From Limnomonas spitsbergensis (taxonomy: Eukaryota > Chlorophyta > Chlorophyceae > Chlamydomonadales), in contig JAYJMM010000123.1 of NCBI GenBank assembly GCA_037349105.1, forward strand, positions 2,480,001 through 2,544,000: a DNA stretch of 64,000 bases, written 5' to 3'. The notes beneath the pieces were generated by a model, which was not told where the DNA came from, ran no database searches, and saw nothing but the letters and a program-made list of their open reading frames with translations. The stretch's first letter is position 1. Each line of letters begins with the position of its first letter. A program made the position numbers and the translations under genes. Shown here piece by piece: positions 42,246 through 53,350 of the stretch.

Positions 42246-42930
42246 ACGTCACGGCCCACCCGGGGGTCGGTGACACACGTCCCAGCCCTCCCGGGGGTTG
42301 GTGACACACGTCTCGGCCCTCCCGGGGGTTGGTGACACACGTCTCCGCCCTCCCGGGGGTTGGTGACACACGTCTTGGCCATCCAAGGGGTCGGTGGCAC
42401 ATGTCCCGGCTCTCCCGGGGGTCGGTGACACACGTCCCAGCCCTCCCGGGGGTCGGCGACACATGTCTTGGCCCTCCCGGGGGTCGGCAACACATGTTTT
42501 GGCCCTCCCGGGGGTCGGCGACACATGTCTTGGCCCTCCCGGGGGTCGGCGACATACGTCCCAGCCCTCCCGGGGGTCGGCGACACATGTCTTGGCCCTC
42601 CCGGGGTTCGGCGACACATGTCCCGGCCCTCCTCGGGGGTCGGTGGCACAAGTCCTTGCCTTCACGGGGGTCAGGGACGCGTGTCCCGGCTCCTCGGGGG
42701 TCGGAGGCACACGTCCCGGCCCTCCCGGGGATCGGTGGCACATGTCCCGGCACTCTCGGGGGTCGGTGACACAAGTACCGGCCCTCCCGGTGGTCGGTGG
42801 CACACCTCCCTGCCTGCCTTCCGGGGGGTCAGTGGCATAGGTCCCAGCCCTCCCGGGGGTCGGTGGCACACGTCCCGGAACTTCCGGGGGCGGTTGCACA
42901 CTTCCCGGCCCTCCAAGGGGTCGTTGACAC
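42246..42930. repeat. ~33-bp GC-rich minisatellite, second block
   Basis: About 20 units of CGTCCCAGCCCTCCCGGGGG plus TCGGTGACACA, many containing the palindrome CCCGGG or CCCCGGG. Open frames across it are artefacts. Confidence 0.93.
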
Positions 42931-42974
42931 AAGTGGCGATTCCCCTCACGACATGCGAAAAATTGAAGCCTATG

Positions 42975-43105
42975 AGCTACCGAGCTACCGAACTACCGAG
43001 CTAGTACCGAACTACCGAACTACCGAACTACCGAACTACTGAGCTACCGAGCTACCGAGCTACCGAGCTACCGAGCTACCGAGCTACCGAGCTACCGAAC
43101 TACCG
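42975..43105. repeat. 8-9-bp array (GAGCTACC / GAACTACC)
   Basis: About 15 units of GAGCTACC or GAACTACC just after the GC-rich minisatellite. Confidence 0.9.
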
Positions 43106-43319
43106 GAAAAATTGACATCGACAGCGAAAAATAAGCGAAACTGGTAAGCGCTGGCTACGGAAAATAGGATTTTCAACGGATACTAGTACAATGCCCGAGA
43201 GGCTTCGCCCCCTCCAAGAGCATGTTCAGAATGGTGCATGCCCGCAGGGCATTGCTGAACGCTCGGCCGAGTGGAGCTGGTATGGGATGTATGAGCAAGC
43301 TAAATTCCAGGTACCATGC

Positions 43320-43775
43320 AATGAACCCTGTGGTAGCACTGAATCCCGTGGCAAAGTGAATCCCGTGGTAGCATTGTTTCCCGTGGTAGCACTGAATCCC
43401 ATCGTATCACTGAATCCCGTGGTAGCACTGCATCCCGTGGCAGCACTGAATCCCGTGGTAGCACTGAAAATCCCGAGGTAGCATTGAATCCGTGGTAGCA
43501 CTGAATCCATGGCAGCACTGAATCCCGTATTCCCGTGGCAACACTGGATCCCGTGGTAGCACTGAATCCCGTGGCAGCATTGACTCCCGTGGTAGCACTG
43601 AATCCCGTGGCAGCATTGAATCCCGTGGCAGGACTGAATCCCGTGGTAGCATTGAATCCCGTGGCAGGACTGAATCCCGTGGCAGCATTGAATCCCGTGG
43701 CAGGACTGAATCCCGTGGTAGCACTGAATCCCATGGCATCACTGAATCCCGTGGTAGCACTGAATCCTATGGGAC
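43320..43775. repeat. 18-bp minisatellite
   Basis: About 25 units of GAATCCCGTGGTAGCACT (variants GGCAGCATT, GGCAGGACT). Eighteen bp keeps one frame open, giving Leu-Asn-Pro-Val-Val-Ala repeats on the plus strand. No promoter or splice context supports a protein. Confidence 0.92.
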
Positions 43776-43939
43776 TTATGGGCCCAGCTAAAATAGGGCT
43801 TGGCCGCATGGGCGCCCAACTATTGGGTGTGTGTGTGGGGGGGGGGGGATGATCAGGAGAAAAAAAAGTGGAACAACCCGGCGGATCTGCAATGCGCAAT
43901 CTACCCCTGCGAAGTACATATTTTTGTGTGCGCCTAACC

Positions 43940-44090
43940 ACCCTTGCAGAGCCGCCGGGTGATGACCACTTGGTCCAGTGGGACCAAACCTGGACTGGCC
44001 TACGGTTGGTAACCAGGCAACAGGGCTTGCTGCTTCAAGCCCCACTGGCAGGAGGCTGGATTTATGGCTGAATCCGGCCATCTGAATGGT
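43940..44090 (+). repeat. SINE-like dispersed repeat, family B
   Basis: It has CCACCCTTGCAGAGCCGCC, GGGACCAAACCTGGACTGGC, CAGGCAACAGGGCTTGCTGC and TTTATGGCTGAAT. Confidence 0.6.
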
Positions 44091-44558
44091 AGCATACCGG
44101 TAAGAGCACTACACTAAAATAAAGCACTACGGTACCCGGTATGGAGTTCACAATTGAGCTTTGGCCACACACTGTTTTGAAAAAAGAACACCTGCAAACG
44201 TGGGGGGGGGGGCAAAAAGCTAGACAAACACGCCATTAAAAAAATGTGAAACGACCCCTGGCTACCCCCCCCTGCCTTTGGAACCTAGTAAAACCTTATT
44301 TCGCAGTCAAAAATCAGAATTGAAGGTCCAAGGGGGTGGGATCAATTTCAACCAGCTCGTCAGTGCGCTTCTTCTGGTGTCGATAAATGTAGCTGGTCCA
44401 CAAATGTCAAGCGGTGAAACAAAAGAATATACCATTGCTCTAGCTACCACCTGCCAGCTACCTATCCTCGCTAGAGACCACGAGGCCCCAGAAACGAGAG
44501 GACTCAAGCATGAGTGGCACCAACCTAGCATATAACTTGAGCGTGCTGATGTGCTGCT

Positions 44559-45273
44559 TCAGAAGCTTGGTCTTCTGCTTCTTGGGGAGCTCCTTGCCCC
44601 CCCCCCCTTATACTCCTCAAAGCTGATGGCATATCTCGTCACATCTGCCTTCGTCATCTCCAGACCAGGGTGGGCTGACTCCATGTGATCTACGAAGTGA
44701 TAACTCCACACATAAGGGCAGATGGTACCCGCGATGCTCCTGCAGATGGTGCAAGCCACTGGTCTGTTGGTGCAAGGATTTCTGGTAGAACCCCTTTCAG
44801 CCGCCGCATATGACATATGTACTTCAGGAGGCAGCGGGACTCGACTGCTAGCATGCTGCTGTTAGAGCCTTTGCCCTAGTCCGTTTTGCACAGGCCTGAT
44901 GTCCTGTCGTCACACACAATGCCACAGAAGCCGCATGCCTCAGCACCACCTGACTCCAAGCTACAGGCTACCCCACATAAGCACAGCAAGATATGTGCTC
45001 CGACGTGCAACTGCATAGCTGATAGCTTGATTATCTTCCCACAGCCATGCACCTTGCACACCGTCGGCGCATCCCCAGCTACCGGTGGTCCATATTCTTG
45101 TTAAACAACATCCAACTCTCGGAGGGGGTCATCGCTAAGTGGCCAGGGCTTGGCATCATCGCCTCTGTACAGGAACTCAGCTGACATGCTCAAGCTGTGG
45201 CTAGAGGCTGATGGAAGCTGACCATGGACCCCCACTAGCTGAGCCAGCAGGCTCGGCGACAGTCGCATGCTCG

Positions 45274-45307
<34 letters not shown>

Positions 45308-45500
45308 CAAGAGCTGAGGGAGTAGCGGGAGTAAAAGAGGAGTATAATGATGTGATTGTGCGCTGTCGCTTCGTCGAGTTCTCTTTGGCCAGCTTCTCAG
45401 CTCCTCTCTTGCACTCTTTCCCCTGTTGGTGATTCCTTAGGGCCACTGGGTTGTCTGCGCATTTTAAGACCTTCAAACAATGCTCACAGCAGGTTGTCAT
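44559..45500 (-). pseudogene. Cys/His-rich remnant, possibly from a transposon protein
   Basis: Three open pieces on the minus strand are separated by stops. The first (45500-45201) has CEHCLKVLKCADNPVALRNH then GKEC, a C-x2-C..H..C pattern like BED-type fingers. The second (45061-44876) holds CKVHGCGKIIKL and several Cys pairs. The third (44816-44559) has CTICRSIAGTICPYVWSYHF then HMESAHPG. A (CAG)n run interrupts the first piece as poly-Ala. No family is identified, and a decayed zinc-finger transposase is only one possibility. Confidence 0.3.
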
Positions 45501-46576
45501 TGCTTAATTCATAGCAACTACCAATGCAGCTACACCGTGTGAGTCCATGATGGGTGTGCGCTTAACGGTGCATGTGGTTCCGGAGCCGTGACACCCCCAT
45601 GCCAAATTTTGAAATTTGCATGCCAAGAGGGGTCTGGTATTCGGTGTGGAATGTTTTATAATGCATATCTGTAGCAAATGACAAAAGGATTGCAACTGTG
45701 TAGCTATCGTCTCAATCTGATGTTAAAAAAAAACTAAAATCAAGACAAATTTCCCCCCCAAAACCTTGATTTTTAACCCCCTTCCCCCCACTTTGACCCT
45801 CGATATCTCCCAGCCCCCTGGGCCAAAAACAATTTAAGACCAGATATGGAAAGCTCTCGTCAAGCTCTACAACTATCGATGATGGGGTGTATTCAGTTTG
45901 TTTTTTGCCCCCCCCCCTCGCCAGCAAAGCCGAAGGCTGCAGGAAGACTACAAGGCATTACAAGTTTCAAAGCCAGTAAAGGCTGTGAGCCTCTGGAGTG
46001 GGGTCGATCCAAGAAAAGGAGAGTGCACCTCTCAGGGCCTGGAAGGCCCATGCACACCGGTCAGTAACATCAATCCTCGTTCTGGGGGATAGGTGGGGAA
46101 AGTCGATGCGGCTTCGTTCCGATTCCCGGTGATTGCTTAGCAAGCATCGCCCTGAGCTATAGAGCCCTTGCACCTCCGGCCACTTAGCAGGTCACAACAG
46201 CCTTGGCGTCCTGGCGGCTGTCCCACGCACCTCTTATGATCTACGAGGGCCAAGCATCTTATTACGCCAAAATTATTACGCCAAAATTATTACCTTGGAT
46301 CCAAATAACGGAATCCACAGAGACTAACAGAGATTGACTGATAAACGAAATCCACTATGACTGATGACGTAATACACGAAATCCACACTGCTGGTCTGCA
46401 TTTAGCAGTATATGAATGGGCCACGATTGTATACATACAACGATTATTTCTTCTCCATTTAAATCCAAGCTCACGCGACGCTCACACGAAAACACCCGGA
46501 ACACTTCCTTCACCCCTACCCCAACCCTGACCCCCTCAGCCCATCCACATCCCCCCCCCCCCCCAACTTCGCGCGG

Positions 46577-49500
46577 ATGCCAGCAATGTGCGACTGTAAC
46601 GGTTCAGGATCCTGCCGCCTGGCCAGCGCCCATGCCGCCCTCGCAAGCGGCACTGCCTGGGCCCCCTGCCCACATGCAACCGCGACAACAACAGCGAGCA
46701 GCATCTCGGCTTCCGCTGCCGACGCCTCCTCGCCCGTTCAGCTCTTCATGGCCGCTGTTCCCAAAGCCGAGCTGCACATCCACCTCGAGGGCACGCTGGA
46801 GCCGGAGATGATGCTCGAACTTGCAGGTGGGGGTTGTCACGTGATCGCAACATCCCGCTTGTCAATCTCCACCGTAACTGTGAACAGAGTAGCATCGCCA
46901 GGTTCTTCAGCAAACAATCACAGGAAACCGCAAGCGAAAGTTTACACCAGTGATATAATGCCGTTACAGGCCAAGGGGGTCAAGTCTTCCCTGCATGCTA
47001 CAAATACCCTCCTGCTGCAAACCGAGGGTGTGTTGACACAGTCAGGTCGTTCCATGGTCTTTGAAAGGCGCACAGCAGGTAGCAAATGAGTAATGGAGCC
47101 ATTCTGTGCCCTGACCAAGCACTGAACCGGGCAGCTATCCTTGACCGGCCTTCCCTTTGTTGTGCTGCCCATACCAGTACATGCCTGCACATGGGCTTGC
47201 AAAAGCACGGTGGCACGCAACTTCTGCGTAGGGGGAGCTTCCTCACCAAGTTGCTGACCTCTCAGGGCCTCACATGCCTAATTGCCTAGTGAGTACAAGC
47301 AGGGCAGCGTGGCGATAAAGCATATCAAGACATGCACGTCAATTTTCAGGCCTACCTTGACCTGATGGCCTCCTGAAGGCCTTGCCTCTGCCACACTTTG
47401 CCTGCCCTGCCACACCCCATATTACGCCTTGCTATCTCTGCCTTGCCTACCCTGCCATACCCCTCATCACACCTTCCCGTTCCCGCCTTGCAGCTCGAAA
47501 CGGACTGAAGCCACCTTATCCTGATGCTGCGACTGCGCGAGCTGCATATGATTTCAAGGACTTGCAATCCTTCCTCGACCTATACTACAATGGTGAGCAA
47601 CGGGAACATGGGTGTGACCTGTACCTCGATGGTTTGAATGTGGGTGTGACCTGTACTACAATGACGTGAATATGGGTGTGACCAGTACTGATGCTTCAAG
47701 CATGTGGGCGACGATGACTCGTGTGTGGCGGAATGAGAGAATTTTTCTGTGCCTATGATTCCTGGTGTAGCGTATTCCAGGTGTAGCGTATGGAAAGGTC
47801 ATCGATGGCTCCAAGCATCGCTTCGGAAGTGCAGCTTGATATGAATTTGATCCTTGAATGCATTTGAGTGCAGACACACTGAAGCTGGTCTTCCTAGTTT
47901 TGGCTCCCAGACACCCAATGGTAGCTTAGCCTTGCCCAGACCTTGATGCAGTACATACAAGCCCCTTGCCTGCAGCGCATGGCCTGCATGCACTGCCATG
48001 CAACACCATGTACTGCCAGACACTGCCATGCAACACCATGCAACACCATGCACTGCCTGCCTTGCACTGTTACCCTCTCTTCCCCACCACCGTGGCCCTT
48101 GCATTGAGCTGGAGAGACTGGATTAATACAGCAGAGCCTGGATTGCAAGTTTGAATTCACTCTGGGAGCAGCTGGTTCACACCAGGGGGTTCACACCCAC
48201 CATGTGTCCAGTCTTTATCTAAATGTGCACCATACCCCCTTAAGCTGGCCACTGCTCGGCCACCATTTAAAGTCGATTGTTGCCTAACCCTGATCGGGTT
48301 AATGGCCGGTGGTCCGCGTAGCAGAAACTCGTGCACCTGGCCTCCCCCTCCTCCCAGCCATGGGCCAAGATGTAGCTGCGTTGTAGCTTAGAGTGCTCTA
48401 AAATAAAAAAACAAATCCATGCCCCTGCTGCAGGCTGCGCCGTGTTGCTGGTGAAACAGGACTTCTACGACCTCTCATGGGCGTACTTCCAGAGGGCTGC
48501 TGCGGACAACATCAAGCATGTGGAGCTCTTCTTCGACCCGCAGACGCATACGGAGCGTGGCGTGTCCTTCTCAACATTCATGCCTGGCATCCTCGACGCG
48601 GTGCGAGCCTGTGTTTGATACCTTCAGATGTTGCTGGCGCGACATTTTAAAGATATTCCTCGATGACATGCTATATTATCAACTTGTATAATGCTGAATG
48701 ATGATGGTGCGGAAGTGACTGAACTAACAGTGGGCAATTAGTAATATGGCATGACTTTGTGAGGTGTGGCTGAGGCCTACGCATGCATTTACATTCAGCA
48801 TCAAGGCCCCCCTGATCGCTGGCTGTGTGTGTGAGCCCTGAGCATGAGGATCGCCCCTGATAAAGTGCACTCCAACATGCGATCCTAGCCCCTGCCCCTG
48901 CCCTCCTGGCCAGTGGGTGGAGGCAAGTGGAGGCAGGTGATATACCAATGGTCAGCAAGGTGCCCGGTTTTAATTTCATGCGAGCCTTATGACCTTTGGG
49001 CTGCCAGCCAGACGACCACGTCTGGGCTGATGGGGACTATGCGCGTAAGGACTGTAAGCCTTCAGCGGCCCATGGACGAGGGCTCAAGCAGGGCTTGCTA
49101 TACTAGGAGCCCCTTGGCCTCAGGCTGTTATGTAGCTAGACGGTAACCGAAACAACCTAAACATAAGAGTGATCAGTACTCACCTGATAGGTTTCTTGCT
49201 TTTTGCTTGCGGTAGCAGCACTGTCTACTCATATGATGGCTTCAAAGAGACTGTGGGATTGGATCAAGGCTTGGCCCCCGCTTTGCAGATGGATGCCGCC
49301 AAGGCACAGCTGGGGCTGGAGGTCAGGCTCATCATGTGCTTCCTACGCCACCTGTCGGAAGAGAGCGCCACTGAGACACTGCATCAGGTAGGACGATTTG
49401 GGCGGCTCTTGCGGCCCTTCCTTACAATTGGGCAATGAATCGAGTACCGAGGAGCCTCCGGCGAAATGTTTTGTTGCAGCATCAACGTAACCATCCAAAA

Positions 49501-51602
49501 GCTTTTGGGGGCAGGCCTGTGTGGCCCTTTTTGAAGGTTGAGCAGTGAACCCAAAAGCCTCCAGGGACCCCCTTCTAGCTGGATTGCCGGTACAGGCCCG
49601 GGTCCTCCACATCGCACATGCTCCAGTGGGGTCAGCCATACCTTTGTTCATCAACGCTGACCCATTTGGATCTGCTCGCCCAGGTCCATCAAAGGGAGCC
49701 TGTCTAGCACCTCTCACAGCCCACCAGCTGTTATTATTATAGGCTGCCTGCTGTTAAGCCATTGTCCCACGGTGTGCTGAAGGAGCTGCTTGAATCGACG
49801 CTACTGATTGAAACAAGATGATGATGTCCTGACCGCACCGCACCCCTCCTCACCCTACCCGGTTCATCAGTGTTCGTCTTTGTGTGGGACTGACCTGCTT
49901 CGGGTTGCTGCCGTGCGGCTACCCAAGGACTGATGGGGAGCATATTTTGCCTGACCTACTGCCAGTGGCCTGAGCAGCAGGGATAGATATCTACTGTAGG
50001 GCCCCCTCTCAGCCGTAGGCCAAGTTGCAGCTGAAAACGGTGGGAGAAACAGTGTCGCCCATTGCGTGTGCTGCAGGCTGGTCCCTACGTGAAGAACCTG
50101 CTGGCTGTGGGGCTGGACAGCGGCGAATCGGGCAGGCCGCCATCCATGTTCAAGAACGTGTTTGCACTGGCGCGCGGGCTGGGGCTGCGCATGGTTGCGC
50201 ACGCAGGCGAGGAGGGCCCGGCGGAGTACGTGTGGGAGGCGCTCAATGACCTGAAAGTCGAGCGAGTAGATCACGGTATACACGCTCTGGACGACCCCGC
50301 GCTGGTCGCGCACCTGGAGCTCACGCGCACTGGCGTCACGCTGTGCCCCTTTTCCAACATGAGGCTCAAGGTGTTCCAGGATGAGACCGAGGCGGCCAGG
50401 GTGCTGGGCAAGTTCATCCTAGGTAAGTGGAAACAGCCGAGCTCAGAAACACACCTTTCCGGCTTTAGCCAACGAAATAAAGAAGGGTTCGGCTGAACCC
50501 GAGCAAAATCAAGAGGCCCCCCAGGACCTTAACTCTTAACCCTAAACCCTTAACCCTCCAGAACCCTGGGATGAGACATGTAGGTGTGTGTATATTGGGG
50601 GGGTGCCGAGGTGGAAGTGTTTATTTAGAATGCTTCAGGTGCACTTCAATTGCACTAAAGCTACAACACGGCCAGGGGTCGGGGAAGATTGTCCCAGGTG
50701 TCTGTGTGTGTGGGGGGGGGTCTCTTAAGTCTGGTGGACTTTTGTTTGGAGGGGCACCTGTTCACTGTGCCTTGCCGCTGCCCTGCCTTGATCCTGCCTT
50801 GCCTTGCCCTACCCAGCCCTCCCATACGGCATCCCCTCTCCTCCCATCGAACCCCCATCCCAATCCACCATCATTTCTGCCCTTTGCGCAGGGACGAAAC
50901 TAGTAGTCACCATCAATAGCGACGACCCTGCCTACTTTGGAGGATACCTACTCGACAACTACCGCTGGGTTCAGAAGCTGTTGGGGCTGGATGTGCACCA
51001 GGTGTGTGTGTGATGTGCGTGGTGTCATGGTGTGTGTGTGTGATGTGCGTGGTGTGTGATGGGTGGAGCAGGGCCTGCTACCTCTGCTGCTCTCCCATGT
51101 GGCGATTGGTGTTGCTGCATTTCACTTGTTTACTGAGAGTTACTTCAATTAGGAGGGCAGCTTATTAGGGTGCTTAGTGCCTGCGCTTCTGCAGTGAGGC
51201 TGGCAGCCAGATTTTGACATATGATTATTACTGTTCCAAGAGAGGTTGCAATACGGCATGCTGCATTAGGCTGACCGTGCATGGCTCGCCCGGCTACTCC
51301 ATGTATGTCATGCCAATCAAAATGGAGAGGGCCATATTGCAGCATCAGCTCCCCTATACCCCCCCCCTCCCCCGTTTACCCATCTCTCTGGCCCGTCCCT
51401 TCCCTGCTCGCTCCAGATTGCTCGCCTGGCCAAGAACAGTTTCACGGCTTCGTTCATCACGGACATCGAGAAGGCTGGCTTCTACGCCACGATCGACCAC
51501 CTGGCCCTGAAACACTCAGGCGCAGCCTATAACATGCTGGCTGCCTCAACAAACGTCTCTGACGAAGTAATAGCAGCCGTCGCTGTGGAAGTGGTCGCCT
51601 AA
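46577..51602 (+). CDS. Adenine deaminase-type member of the adenosine deaminase family
   Basis: Exons 46577-46826, 47494-47592, 48434-48600, 49289-49387, 50077-50422, 50892-51001 and 51417-51602 join in phase to 418 residues. The family hydrolyses the amino group of adenine or adenosine at a zinc centre. Expected residues are all present: KAELHIHLEG (His67, His69), HAGEEGP (His247, Glu250), VDHGIH (His271) and NSDDPAYFGG (Asp331). YDFKDLQSFLDLYY, FFDPQTHTERG, FLRHLSEE and VGLDSGESGRPPS match the bacterial/fungal adenine aminohydrolase (Aah1-like) branch better than animal adenosine deaminase. Adenine as substrate is therefore inferred from family pattern. The first 60 residues are an Ala/Ser/Thr-rich extension and may be a targeting region. 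The start is the first ATG of the open frame; no upstream TATA is certain. Confidence 0.93.
47575..47690 (+). repeat. Tandem copies of the exon 2 donor junction of the deaminase
   Basis: The exon end (GACCTATACTACAATG|GTGAGC) is followed by two decayed copies (GACCTGTACCTCGATGGTTT and GACCTGTACTACAATGACGT), each with a GAA(C/T)(A/G)TGGGTGTGACC block. Units are about 35-37 bp. Confidence 0.75.
48243..48420 (+). repeat. SINE-like dispersed repeat, family B
   Basis: Diverged copy ending GGGCCAAGATGTAGCTGCG, then TTGTAGCTTAGAG and AAAATAAAAAAACAAA, 14 bp before the acceptor region of exon 3. Similar ends precede other acceptors at 5736-5770, 8029-8062 and 50015-50052. Confidence 0.55.
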
Positions 51603-52059
51603 AGATGACCTCTGCTGACTGTAAAGAGGCTAGAATGCAGGGGTTCCTACGTTTAGGTCGTTCTTGACTGTTATTCATTTGTGGGTGATATTGTTTCAGG
51701 CCCCCCCCCCTTTTTCGGCAGAGTGATACTTATACTCTACTAGGCTGCCTGTCATACCGTACTTTGATCTGGAATAATAGGAGGAGGTGATTCCCTCTGG
51801 CAGGTGTGTGCTCCTGCTGCTGCTGCTTCATGTGGGCATATTATGAATATACGACGTCTGTGATCATACATATAAATTGCCACTTGTCTTAACGGTTTAG
51901 CCATTGAGACAAGCACCTGTGGATAGCATGGATGTTTTTGCTTTCTAACCGGAGACACGGGTAAATGCCATTGATCTCCTTTTGTTTTGAGGCATTGATG
52001 CTCCAGACTAACGTTTCAGTGCATACCAGAATGTGGGTATAGCACTAGGCTGTTTCGTT

Positions 52060-52275
52060 GTTATCATGACGGGCAGACGGATCCAAGGCCCTTCCAATTA
52101 TAGCTTTTACCGGCCAGGACGGTAGTTTTGTTCGTTCGACTAAGGTCTGGGCCCAAGCTGTAATTCGCAAACTGTTGAGCTGGGCCCGTGCATGGGCATA
52201 CATTGAGCCTGAGTATGACTGGGAAGGGCAGTAAGCAAGCAAGAGCTCACATTCATGTGTCTCTTCAGTGAGTTC
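52060..52275 (+). repeat. Dispersed repeat, family D
   Basis: A ~215-bp sequence matches 61222-61440. Shared blocks in order: AAGGCCCTTC, ACGGTAGTTTTGTT / ACGGTGGTTTTGTT, GGTCTGGG.CC.AGCTGTAAT, CATGGGCAT, TGAGCCTGAG and TGACTGGGAAGG.CAGT.AGCA. Confidence 0.7.
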
Positions 52276-52294
52276 CACCTGGTCAGGTTCAGGC

Positions 52295-52356
52295 TAATGA
52301 CGTTTAGACGTTACACCTCTGGGCTGCTTAAATAAAGCTCGCCCACGTTGGCAAAC
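52295..52356 (-). repeat. Dispersed short repeat, family A
   Basis: On the minus strand: TTTGCCAACGTGGGCGAGCT, then AAGCAGCCCAGAGGTGTAACG and CATTAGCC. Confidence 0.7.
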
Positions 52357-52720
52357 ATTGAGTTAAAGTCAGGCTCAGGTAACTCATCACACTATATTCT
52401 TTGTCGTTTCCGGCTGGGCCTATGTACCATGCATACATACGATATGCCATGCATGACAGGGGGCACTGTACATTTTAGGATGTCTCAGCTACTATCCAGC
52501 TACATAATTTACAGGGGCCTCTTAGTCAAGGGGGCGTATTGCTACTTGTCATGCTGTTTGGGCAAGCAGCTGGAGGTCAGTCATGATGTCACCACAAGCC
52601 CACTGGCCCAGCCAGTGGTTACAACCAAGGCCTGACAACGTTGGTCTGGTGTGCAATATAAATAACCAATAACAGGGTGTCCAATGCATCTTCCCTTAAC
52701 ACACAGCTTCCGGAAGGTGC

Positions 52721-52778
52721 ATGATATCACCTCACAGGCCTCATCACAGCTTTGATGAGGCCTGTGAGGTGATATCAT
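52721..52778. other. Perfect 26-bp hairpin with 6-nt loop
   Basis: The arm at 52721-52746 is the exact reverse complement of 52753-52778, around loop CAGCTT. The core of the arm is CCTCACAGGCCTCATCA. It is flanked on both sides by CACACAGCT (about 52701-52709 and 52783-52791). Its function is unknown. Confidence 0.97.
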
Positions 52779-52790
52779 GTTTCACACAGC

Positions 52791-52816
52791 TCATGCAACC
52801 CCCGCTGGTTGCATGA
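52791..52816. other. Second perfect hairpin, 10-bp stem with 6-nt loop
   Basis: TCATGCAACC and GGTTGCATGA pair perfectly around loop CCCGCT, 12 bp downstream of the 26-bp hairpin. Confidence 0.93.
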
Positions 52817-53094
52817 CGACCCAGTCAAACGCCCCTCACTCTCTTGTTCGATGCAGAACGAGTATTTGTCGCGGGCGCTCTTACTTCTTCTGTAGGCTTT
52901 TGTTGTTCCACAGCCAGACAGGCAGGCAGTATCTGCCGGGATGGGGTGTCACATGAATACGGTACGGACAATATTGACATCTTGTTATGTGTGGTGCTAA
53001 GTAACGTTGGAGAACCTCGGTCGTAGTAAGGATGATGCTCGCTCAGACTTGCTACACTGCAGGCTGTAACAGCACGATTCTGATGCGTGGAGTA

Positions 53095-53220
53095 ACTTGT
53101 TCCTCCACCCTTTCGAATGTTCCTCCACCCGATCTCGTGGAACAGGTGTGGCAGTCAGGTCTCCTCCACCCTTTCGAATGTTCCTCCACCCGATCTCGTG
53201 GAACAGGTGTGGCAGTCAGG
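53095..53220. repeat. 64-bp perfect tandem duplication
   Basis: Two essentially identical units contain CTCCACCCTTTCGAATGTTC, CTCCACCCGATCTCGTGG and AACAGGTGTGGCAGTCAGGT. They form part of the repeat that recurs inverted at 56160-56990. Confidence 0.9.
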
Positions 53221-53350
53221 TCTCCCGTAACTCGTATGTACCGCGAGGGGGGTATACAGTATACACCGCAAGGGGGATACTTATGTGAACCCATGCCTTT
53301 CGCTCTAAAAGCGATCGCACAATTAATTTATATATGTGTGTATTTGATAT
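53100..53350 (-). repeat. Inverted partner of the 56.2-57.0-kb repeat
   Basis: On the minus strand: TTAATTGTGCGATCGCTTTT, GTATCCCCCTTGCGGTGTAT, GTATACCCCCCTCGCGGTAC, GTTACGGGAGACCTGACTG and GGTGGAGGAACATTCGAAAG. These match 56165-56275 and 56887-56955 on the plus strand in order. Confidence 0.8.

Larger units (their letters stand above)
38586..46576. other. Long repeat-rich intergenic region
   Basis: Eight kilobases without a supported cellular gene. It holds the dehydrogenase 3' end, two family A copies in tandem blocks, GC-rich and coding-like minisatellites (41.0-43.8 kb) and a family B copy. A weak minus-strand cysteine/histidine-rich remnant lies at 44559-45500. Frames at 39799-40227 and 40244-40483 are open but unrecognised and have no splice or promoter context. 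Confidence 0.6.

Noticed and set aside
41035..43105. CRISPR-like regular repeats
   Set aside because: Units are contiguous minisatellite copies without unique spacers, in a nuclear eukaryotic setting.
45275..45304. Poly-Ala/poly-Gln protein from the CAG run
   Set aside because: It is a microsatellite inside a decayed frame; no evidence of translation.
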